From the NCBI GenBank assembly GCA_022508735.1, contig JAFLUQ010000135.1, positions 1 to 5,845 on the forward strand: DNA of 5,845 nt, in the 5' to 3' direction. Of the stretch, positions 1 to 5,246 are shown one piece after another (the first letter of the stretch is position 1; each line of letters opens with the position of its first letter). Under the pieces are notes generated by a model. The model searched no databases, had not been told where the DNA came from, and saw only the letters and a list, made by a program, of their open reading frames with translations. Position numbers and translations under genes: made by a program. The stretch is from Oscillospiraceae bacterium. GTDB lineage: Bacteria > Bacillota > Clostridia > UMGS1883.

Positions 1-137
1 CACGTACGCCGTCGGGAGGGCTTGTTCCGTCGGCCAAGCCGCCGTAACAAGCTGATTTTCGTCCGTTCTGCACGATTTTTTCGGCCGACCACTCTGCCTC
101 CACACCACATAGCGATTTTTTTACAGCATCCTTGTGT
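1..137. other. Intergenic region downstream of the ABC-F gene
   Basis: This stretch follows the ABC-F stop codon (TAG at 140-138 on the - strand) and continues out of the window. It contains a strong hairpin (20-52), two copies of CCGTCGG (9-15 and 27-33), a TCGGCCGA palindrome (81-88) and several T-runs on the + strand near 75-81 and 115-122. Both strands stay open in one frame, and both readings are Arg-rich: + strand from position 1, - strand from the ATG at about 111. Neither has a convincing ribosome binding site or resembles a family I know, so I call no gene. There is no hairpin followed by a U-run in the direction of the ABC-F transcript, so its terminator is not identified. The content could be a dispersed intergenic repeat; that is inference only. 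Confidence 0.5.
20..52. repeat. Imperfect inverted repeat (strong hairpin)
   Basis: The arms begin CTTGTT and end AACAAG (21-26 and 46-51). Pairing continues inward through GC-rich segments to a 3-nt loop at 35-37. I count about 15 pairs including the outer G20-C52, with two internal mismatches (27/45 and 30/42). On neither strand is the hairpin followed directly by a clean T-run: the + strand continues CTGATTTTCG and the - strand CCCTCCC. It is therefore not a canonical rho-independent terminator. It may be a REP-like element, an RNA-stabilising 3' structure for the ABC-F operon, or the end of something outside the window. Confidence 0.6.
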
Positions 138-2057
138 CTATTCCATATTCTTTAGTTTTTCTAATTCCTCTGTCGCGGCCTCCCACTCGGTCATGTTTTC
201 GTCAAGCCGCTTTTCCTCGTCCTCAAGCTTGGCGCTTAATTCCATTATTTTTTCAAAATCGCTGCCCGCGCCGTTTATCTCCTCATGCAGAGAGGCCACT
301 GTTTCTTCGCCCTCAGCTATCTCCGCCTCAAGCCTCCCGACCTTTGTTTCAAGGCGGCGGATGCTGCCTTGCAGCTCCTTCTTCCGCCGGTAGTCGAGCT
401 TGGCGCTGCTCTCCTCCCCTGCTTCCGTTTTTGCCTCGGGGGCGGAGCGCCGTGCCTTTAGCTCCATATAGCCGTCGTAATTAAGATAGTAGCTGTTTAT
501 AGTATCGCCCTCAAAGGCGAGTATCTTTGTCGCAAGCTTATTGATAAGATAGCGGTCGTGGCTTATGATGAACACAGTGCCGTCGTAGTCCTTGATCGCG
601 TTCTCCAGAGCCTCGCGGGCCTCAATATCAAGATGGTTGGTGGGCTCGTCCAAGAGCAAAAAGTTCGCGCCCGTCAGCATAACGCTGAGAAGCGCCAGCC
701 GTGCCTTTTCGCCGCCGCTCAGGCAGTCTACGGTTTTGAACACGTCGTCCCCACGGAACAAAAAGGCACCCAGCGCACTGCGCACCTCTGTCTGCACCAT
801 TTTGGGGTATTCGTCCCAGAGAGTATCGATCACGGTCTTGTTTCCGCTCATATCGCTGCGGCTTTGGTCGTAATACGCTTCATACAAATTCACGCCCCGG
901 GTAACCGTGCCGCTGTCTGGCCGGACTGTTCCTTTTATGATGTTATAGAGCGTTGTCTTGCCGCAGCCGTTAGGCCCCAAAAGGAACACCCGGTCGCCGC
1001 GCTTTATCTCAAAGCCGGCATTTTTAAAAAGCACCTTTTCACCGTAGCTTTTGCTTATGTCCCGTGCAAAGAGCACATCGTTTCCGCTGCGCTTGGAGGG
1101 CGGAAAACGAAATATTATCTTCTCATTCTGCTCGAAGGGCTTACTTAGGTCCTTTTCGAGGCGGTCGATGGACTTTTGCTTGTTGTCGATTATCTTGTAG
1201 TTGCGCTCCTGATTCCAGCGCTTTTGCTGCTCGATTATGCCCTCGATTCGCTTTATCTCAGAAAGGGTGTTCTCATACTTCCTTTTCGCCGCCTCAAGGG
1301 CTTCCTCCTTCTTTTTGATGAAAACTGAATAATTGCCGCTGTAGGCCACGAGGCCGCCGTTTTCAAGCTCAAAGGTAGAATTAGTTACCTTGTCGAGAAA
1401 GTAGCGGTCATGGCTGATAACGATAAAGGCCCGGTTGTAGCTTATCAGAAAATCCTCCAAAAAGGCAATTGCCTCGATATCAAGATGATTGGTAGGCTCG
1501 TCCAGCAGCAAAAGATTGGCGTCGCCGAGCAGTGCCCTCGCTAAGCTGAGGCGGGTCTTCTGGCCGCCGCTGAGCTTCGAGAGCGGGTACTCTACCTCCT
1601 CGGCCGTAAAACCGAGGCCAAGAAGCATAGAGCGGGTCTTGGCCCGGAACACCATGCCGTCGCCGCGCATATACTCGTTGTTCAGGCTGTCCTGCCGGCG
1701 CACGAGGGCTTCCACGTCGCCGCGTCCGTTCTCTATATCGGAGCGCACGTTTTCAAGCAGAGCCTCTATTTCGAGAAGCCGCCCGAATACCGAGAGCGTA
1801 TAATCAAAGGCAGTTATATCCTCAGCGTCGGGAGGGGTCTGCTCCATATATCCAACCCTCAGCAGACTGTTTTTTACGAGTGTACCCTCGCAGTCCTCCT
1901 CACCCGTAAGCACACGAAACAGCGTGGTCTTGCCCACGCCGTTCGCGCCGATAAAGCCTATCTTCGAGCTTTCGTCTATATTAAAATTCAAATCATGGAA
2001 CAGGATCCTTTCGCCGAAGCTCTTGGTTATTCCGTTCGCCATCAGTAGTGAAGCCAT
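138..2057 (-). CDS. ABC-F family ATP-binding protein (Uup/YdiF-like)
   Basis: This is a 639-aa soluble protein with two ATP-binding cassettes and no membrane segment, as in ABC-F proteins, which act at the ribosomal E site rather than in transport. Cassette 1 has Walker A GANGVGKTT (37-45), signature LSGGQ (162-166), Walker B LLLLDEP with catalytic E187, and the H-loop in ISHDR (H216). A charged helical linker of about 80 residues (about 243-320), containing KRWNQERNYK, matches the P-site tRNA-interaction linker. Cassette 2 has GPNGCGKTT (361-369), LSGGE (446-450), FLLLDEP (E471) and H500. Both cassettes show the DEPTNHLDIEA stretch typical of ABC-F. Residues about 552-639 form a Glu/Lys-rich coiled coil like the C-terminal domain of Uup/YdiF, and the length is close to YdiF. 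The linker is not unusually long, so a housekeeping translation factor is more likely than an antibiotic-resistance protein. The ATG is preceded by AAGGA with 8-nt spacing, lying inside the last codons of the lipoprotein gene; only 4 nt separate the genes, suggesting translational coupling. Confidence 0.93.
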   Translation of the reverse strand: MASLLMANGITKSFGERILFHDLNFNIDESSKIGFIGANGVGKTTLFRVLTGEEDCEGTLVKNSLLRVGYMEQTPPDAEDITAFDYTLSVFGRLLEIEALLENVRSDIENGRGDVEALVRRQDSLNNEYMRGDGMVFRAKTRSMLLGLGFTAEEVEYPLSKLSGGQKTRLSLARALLGDANLLLLDEPTNHLDIEAIAFLEDFLISYNRAFIVISHDRYFLDKVTNSTFELENGGLVAYSGNYSVFIKKKEEALEAAKRKYENTLSEIKRIEGIIEQQKRWNQERNYKIIDNKQKSIDRLEKDLSKPFEQNEKIIFRFPPSKRSGNDVLFARDISKSYGEKVLFKNAGFEIKRGDRVFLLGPNGCGKTTLYNIIKGTVRPDSGTVTRGVNLYEAYYDQSRSDMSGNKTVIDTLWDEYPKMVQTEVRSALGAFLFRGDDVFKTVDCLSGGEKARLALLSVMLTGANFLLLDEPTNHLDIEAREALENAIKDYDGTVFIISHDRYLINKLATKILAFEGDTINSYYLNYDGYMELKARRSAPEAKTEAGEESSAKLDYRRKKELQGSIRRLETKVGRLEAEIAEGEETVASLHEEINGAGSDFEKIMELSAKLEDEEKRLDENMTEWEAATEELEKLKNME

Positions 2058-2061
2058 TTTT

Positions 2062-2970
2062 TCATTCCTTAATCAATGCGTTGTTTCTTTCAAGCGCCGC
2101 GTCTAACACGAAGTTGCCGAACTCCGTGCCGGTCTTGCCGTTTATCAGTATCTGCACGCTGTTTATGCCGTCGAGTTCGGTAAGCGAATTGACAATGCTG
2201 TACAGCGCCATTGTGGTAGAAGAGGAACCGCTCTGTATTTTATCCACAAAATCGCCGGAGATATTTACAAAGCAAACTCCGTCGTTAGTCTCTATGCTTA
2301 TGAGGTTTATGTCAGACGGGATTATCTGAATAAGGTCCCCATTGGTCGGCCCCTTTGCCAGCTCGGATATTATCAGGCGCTCTACGGATATAGACGCCTG
2401 TAGCTCAATTTCACGCCGTTCGGGCACGAGGTGCGTTCCCTCCTTGTCGGGGAAATAGATAGTCACGGTTTCCTTGGCGGCAATGGCGGTGTCCTGCGGG
2501 CCGTTGGCCACGTCTCTGCCGCTTATTACGCCTATTTCCTCCCCTGTTATTTTGGAAACCAGAGGGCTGCCGCCAACTCTTATGCGTACGCCGTCTACCC
2601 CGTCTATGCCGCAGATGGTGTTCACTATAGCCATGCGCGAAAGCAGCTCATCTACACCTTCATTATCATAGTATTCCGATGAAAGGTCAAGCACTGCAGT
2701 TTTGCCGCTGATACTGACACCGAGCAGCTCGGTACCCTCAGGCAGCACTCTGACAGAGCTCTCGGTCTTTGGCGCCGAGGCAAGGCAGCCCATCAGGAAG
2801 GAGACAGTCTCTTCCACCGATGCACCCTCAGCTATCTTCTGCGTTTCGGGTATAAGGCGGTCGCCGCCGGCATTCTTGTGATACACAGTGTAGCTCACGC
2901 CATTGTCACCGCAGCCGTAAAGGAGCATTAACATTAAAACTCCCAACAGCATTATATATTTTTTCTTCAT
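2062..2970 (-). CDS. Tandem GerMN-domain lipoprotein
   Basis: This is a 302-aa predicted lipoprotein. The N-terminus has KKK, a hydrophobic core and a lipobox LLYGC (17-20... Cys20), so the mature protein should be lipid-anchored at Cys20 on the outer membrane face. The rest is an internal duplication: repeat 1 spans about 27-134 and repeat 2 about 169-279. Each repeat runs through T(V/I)Y, a polar loop with L(I/V)PE, a helix, a PxG/PxD loop, a strand ending in LDLS or VNIS, a helix with (I/S)xVN(T/S), an (I/L)DG(V/I) turn and a final V-x-I strand with GG or NG. This matches the GerMN domain in tandem, as in Bacillus subtilis GerM (sporulation/germination) and singly in actinobacterial LpqB. 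The gene sits 29 nt after the histidine kinase and 4 nt before the ABC-F gene. By analogy with LpqB it may modulate the kinase; that is inference. A sporulation or cell-wall role is the alternative. Confidence 0.88.
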   Translation of the reverse strand: MKKKYIMLLGVLMLMLLYGCGDNGVSYTVYHKNAGGDRLIPETQKIAEGASVEETVSFLMGCLASAPKTESSVRVLPEGTELLGVSISGKTAVLDLSSEYYDNEGVDELLSRMAIVNTICGIDGVDGVRIRVGGSPLVSKITGEEIGVISGRDVANGPQDTAIAAKETVTIYFPDKEGTHLVPERREIELQASISVERLIISELAKGPTNGDLIQIIPSDINLISIETNDGVCFVNISGDFVDKIQSGSSSTTMALYSIVNSLTELDGINSVQILINGKTGTEFGNFVLDAALERNNALIKE

Positions 2971-2978
2971 AAAAACAA

Positions 2979-2999
2979 CTCCTAACTCCTCACTCCTAA
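2979..2999 (-). repeat. Triplicated heptamer carrying the lipoprotein ribosome binding site
   Basis: On the - strand three adjacent 7-nt units read TTAGGAG, TGAGGAG and TTAGGAG. They fill nearly all of the 29-nt gap between the kinase stop (3002-3000) and the lipoprotein ATG (2970). Each unit contains AGGAG. The proximal copy (2983-2979) is 8 nt from the ATG, an ideal Shine-Dalgarno position; the other two lie 7 and 14 nt further out. Similar TTAGGAG/TGAGGAG heptamers occur as short tandem repeats in other bacteria, so this could be a slippage-prone tract as well as a ribosome binding site. Confidence 0.75.
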
Positions 3000-4376
3000 C
3001 TACTTAAACGTTATCGGTATAATTATCATAAACTTGCTTCCCTTGCCTTCCTCGCTCTCAACCTGAATGTTGCCCCCGTGGAGCTCCACGGCTGTGAGTG
3101 CGATGGAAAGCCCGAGACCGGTGCCTCCTGTCTCGCGGGCACGGGCCTTATCGACCCTGTAGAAACGGTCGAATATCTTATACATTTCCTCAGGAGCTAT
3201 GCCTATGCCGCTATCTTCTATGGTAATAATGGCGTTGCCGTCCTCCTTGGCCACGTCCATAGAGACCTTGCCGCCTTGCGGCGTATACTTGATGCTGTTG
3301 TCAAGGATGTTATAAATAGCCTCCCACAGACGGTCCTTTTCTATGCGGGAATATATGGCGCCGTCGGCAAAAAAGTCAAGAGAAATGTTCTTCTGCTCAG
3401 CCAGAGGACGAAGGGCCTTCACAACATTGGCGCATACCTCACTCAGATTCATAACGCTGAATTCCATTCTCGCCACATTGGCGCCATTGTCCATCTTGGT
3501 GAGGGTAAGCAGCTTGTTTACAATACGGGTCAGGCGATCAACCTGAACGTTCATATCGGTAAGAAATTCCTCCACGGTCTCGCGGTCGGCATTGGGAGCG
3601 TTTAAGAGCGAATCTGCAATCAGCTTTATAGAGCTTAACGGTGTCTTGAGCTCATGGCTGGCGTTAGAAACGAATTCCTGACGCTTCTCCTCCTGAGTTC
3701 TTATCTTTGCTGTCATCAGGTTGAAGCTGTTTACAAGCGTGGCTATTTCTCCCTTGGCGCTGGTTTCAAGCTTGCCGTCGGGGTTTTCCTCGGCCATTTC
3801 CTCAAGCCGTTTGGAAAGGCGGCGTATAGGCTCGGTTATAATGCCCGCCATTATGAAGCTGACAACGCCTATGAATATAACCACCAGAAGGGCGAGCATA
3901 GCCATAATGCCCTTCACCTGACTGACGTACTGTGTTATATCCGCGCCCGAGGTCTGATAGTATATAACGCCCACAGTGCTGCGGTCGCGGGTTATGGGCA
4001 CAGCGGCGCTGATGATCAGCGCGCCTGTGGCGTCTTCGCCCTCCTCCGCGTTGTTGCTGCCGCGAAGGGCGCCAAGCACTATGGGTGTGGGCATGATCTT
4101 GCCCTCCATAATGCTGTTGTTTGAGTCAAAGGTCACAACAGCGTCGCCGTCAAGCATGAGCACACGGCCGCCGCTGCCCAGCTGCTGCTGCTGAAGTATG
4201 AAATTGATGCTGTCTCTGCTGAGATCCTGATACTGGGCGATATAGCCCGCTATAACGTTGGCCTGGCCGAGCACCTGAACCTCCTTCTGCTGCAGGGTGT
4301 AGCTGCGCATGGAGTCAATGGTATAAATGCTGATAAAGCCAAGGGTAAGGCCGATTATGAGGAAGTACGTCCCCAC
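3000..4376 (-). CDS. Membrane sensor histidine kinase (WalK/PhoR-like)
   Basis: The protein is 458 aa from the GTG at 4376. Its order is TM1 (about 3-20), an extracytoplasmic loop (about 21-157), TM2 (about 158-178), HAMP (about 179-230, with the TEPIRRL start), HisKA with phospho-acceptor H241 in SNASHELKTPLSSIK, and HATPase_c. The ATPase shows an N-box with N356/N360 (YNILDNSIKYTP), G1 DSGIGI (388-393), F-box FDRFYR and G2 GGTGLGLSI (417-425). The sensor loop has RVLMLDGDAVVTFDSN and a late VPITRD...VGVIYY strand, suggesting a single Cache/PAS-like fold. No cytoplasmic PAS is visible, unlike B. subtilis WalK. It should autophosphorylate and pass phosphate to the regulator encoded upstream. 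The GTG has AAGGTGG at 6-nt spacing. However, the frame is open upstream to a stop at 4433-4431 and encodes KKIKEAAGSIRWRIV, which looks like the usual basic N-terminus before TM1, so the true start may lie upstream at a non-standard codon. Function is secure; the exact partner and signal are not. Confidence 0.93.
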   Translation of the reverse strand: MGTYFLIIGLTLGFISIYTIDSMRSYTLQQKEVQVLGQANVIAGYIAQYQDLSRDSINFILQQQQLGSGGRVLMLDGDAVVTFDSNNSIMEGKIMPTPIVLGALRGSNNAEEGEDATGALIISAAVPITRDRSTVGVIYYQTSGADITQYVSQVKGIMAMLALLVVIFIGVVSFIMAGIITEPIRRLSKRLEEMAEENPDGKLETSAKGEIATLVNSFNLMTAKIRTQEEKRQEFVSNASHELKTPLSSIKLIADSLLNAPNADRETVEEFLTDMNVQVDRLTRIVNKLLTLTKMDNGANVARMEFSVMNLSEVCANVVKALRPLAEQKNISLDFFADGAIYSRIEKDRLWEAIYNILDNSIKYTPQGGKVSMDVAKEDGNAIITIEDSGIGIAPEEMYKIFDRFYRVDKARARETGGTGLGLSIALTAVELHGGNIQVESEEGKGSKFMIIIPITFK

Positions 4377-4407
4377 AATGCGCCACCTTATGCTTCCGGC
4401 AGCTTCT

Positions 4408-5088
4408 TTAATTTTCTTTAAAATAGTAACCTACCCCCCATTTGGTGAGTATGAACTTAGGCGTGGCGGCGTTGGGCTCTATCTTTTCGCGCAAACGCCG
4501 CACGTGTACGTCCACAGTGCGGATGTCTCCTGGGTAGTCATAACCCCAGATGATGTCAAGCAGATTTTCGCGGGAATACACCTTTCCGGGATTGGAAACG
4601 AACAGCTCGCAGAGGTCGAACTCCTTGCTGGTGAGCTCTATGCTGCGGTCGCCTATCCTTATGCGGCGGAGGTTATAATCGAGCTCCACCTCTCCGGCGG
4701 AGATAGTTCCGCGGCCCGGGGCCGATGAGGCGCTGCTGCGGCGGAGTATGGCCTTTATTCTTGCCTTCAGCTCAAGTATGTTGAACGGCTTTGTCATGTA
4801 ATCATCCGCGCCGTACTCAAGGCCCAGTATCTTGTCTATATCCTCAGTCTTGGCCGTCAGCATTATTATGGGCACGTTCGAGAACTCACGCACCTTCTGA
4901 CACACGGTTATGCCGTCGATCTTCGGCAGCATAAGGTCAAGTATGATGAGGCCTATGCCCTTGTCGCGGGCAAGGCGAAGAGCCTCCTCGCCGTCATAGG
5001 CGGTCTCTATCTCATAGCCGTCCTGCTCAAGGTTGAATTTTATGCCCTTCACAAGCAGCTTTTCATCATCAACTATCAATATTTTCAC
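4408..5088 (-). CDS. OmpR/PhoB-family response regulator (WalR/PhoP-like)
   Basis: This is a two-domain DNA-binding response regulator, 226 aa from the GTG at 5088. The receiver domain (about 1-116) carries acidic D7/D8 (ILIVDDE), phosphorylation site D51 (LIILDLMLPKIDG), T78 (MLTAK) and K100 (MTKPF). A short Ser/Gly linker leads to a winged-helix domain (about 132-225) with LTSKEFDLCELF, WGYDYPGDIRTVDVHVRRLREKIE and the terminal wing KWGVGYYF. The GDIRTVDVHVRRLR stretch is typical of the WalR/PhoP/ResD group. An ATG seven codons upstream (5109) is possible, but I prefer the GTG: AAGGGGGA lies 7 nt before it, VKILIVDDE is the normal family start, and the predicted promoter would leave the ATG only about 8 nt of leader. 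It is the first gene of the operon; its stop (TAA 4410-4408) lies inside the open kinase frame. Target genes cannot be read from the window; autoregulation is plausible. Confidence 0.93.
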   Translation of the reverse strand: MKILIVDDEKLLVKGIKFNLEQDGYEIETAYDGEEALRLARDKGIGLIILDLMLPKIDGITVCQKVREFSNVPIIMLTAKTEDIDKILGLEYGADDYMTKPFNILELKARIKAILRRSSASSAPGRGTISAGEVELDYNLRRIRIGDRSIELTSKEFDLCELFVSNPGKVYSRENLLDIIWGYDYPGDIRTVDVHVRRLREKIEPNAATPKFILTKWGVGYYFKEN

Positions 5089-5095
5089 AGGAAAG

Positions 5096-5103
5096 TCCCC
5101 CTT
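5096..5103 (-). promoter_or_regulatory. Ribosome binding site of the response regulator
   Basis: AAGGGGGA on the - strand ends 7 nt before the GTG at 5088. It lies inside the alternative longer reading from the ATG at 5109, and so favours the GTG start. The ATG at 5109 has only a weak AGG upstream. Confidence 0.7.
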
Positions 5104-5123
5104 AAACATAATTACCTAATTTA

Positions 5124-5152
5124 ATTATAACACCTATTTGGAAAAATTTCAA
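5124..5152 (-). promoter_or_regulatory. Sigma-A promoter of the two-component operon
   Basis: On the - strand the -35 element TTGAAA (5152-5147) is followed after exactly 17 nt by a consensus TATAAT (5129-5124). A TG one base upstream of the -10 (5132-5131) makes it an extended -10. Transcription would start near 5117, leaving about 29 nt before the GTG at 5088. No transcript data are available; the call rests on consensus and spacing. Confidence 0.75.
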
Positions 5153-5157
5153 TATAT

Positions 5158-5178
5158 TTTTCTGCATATTGTAGAAAA
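5158..5178. promoter_or_regulatory. Candidate operator dyad between divergent promoters
   Basis: An imperfect palindrome is centred at 5168: TTTTCT (5158-5163) and AGAAAA (5173-5178) with inner CA/TG pairing (5165-5166 with 5170-5171), 8 of 10 possible pairs. It lies in the 30-bp gap between the two -35 elements, within 1 bp of their midpoint, where a regulator could touch both promoters. AT-rich DNA produces such dyads by chance, so this is only a candidate. On the + strand the right arm also forms an 11-bp-spaced direct repeat (TTGTAGAAAAG at 5169, TTCTTGAAAAA at 5180, 8/11 identical), the spacing used by many OmpR-family regulators. Confidence 0.4.
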
Positions 5179-5182
5179 GTTC

Positions 5183-5211
5183 TTGAAAAACCACAGAATG
5201 TATGTTAGAAT
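5183..5211 (+). promoter_or_regulatory. Sigma-A promoter of fhs
   Basis: TTGAAA (5183-5188) and TAGAAT (5206-5211) are separated by exactly 17 nt. A TG at 5203-5204 gives an extended -10. Transcription would start near 5218, giving a leader of about 28 nt, too short for a THF or other riboswitch between this promoter and the gene. Confidence 0.75.
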
Positions 5212-5230
5212 ATAGGCAGAAATATTTTTT

Positions 5231-5238
5231 AAAGGAGG
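5231..5238 (+). promoter_or_regulatory. Ribosome binding site of fhs
   Basis: AAAGGAGG is a near-perfect anti-Shine-Dalgarno match, 8 nt before the ATG at 5247. It fixes the start of the ligase gene and suggests efficient translation. Confidence 0.9.
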
Positions 5239-5246
5239 CCAAAATT

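Noticed and set aside
22..393. Arg-rich 123-codon open frame on the + strand starting in the left flank
   Set aside because: More than two thirds is antisense to the ABC-F coiled coil, there is no ribosome binding site, and composition (Arg/Ser/Phe-rich) fits a reverse reading of Glu/Lys-rich codons.
558..1148. 196-codon open frame on the + strand
   Set aside because: It is antisense to the second cassette of the ABC-F gene, whose Walker and signature motifs fix the real frame.
4182..4193. Four CTG/CAG triplets in the kinase gene, giving QQQQ (62-65) in the sensor loop
   Set aside because: Too short to be a meaningful microsatellite or phase-variable tract, and in-frame changes would not switch the gene.
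5218..5246. Possible THF riboswitch or other leader element before fhs
   Set aside because: The predicted transcript leader is only about 28 nt, with no room for an aptamer, and the longer intergenic sequence shows no riboswitch-like conserved core.
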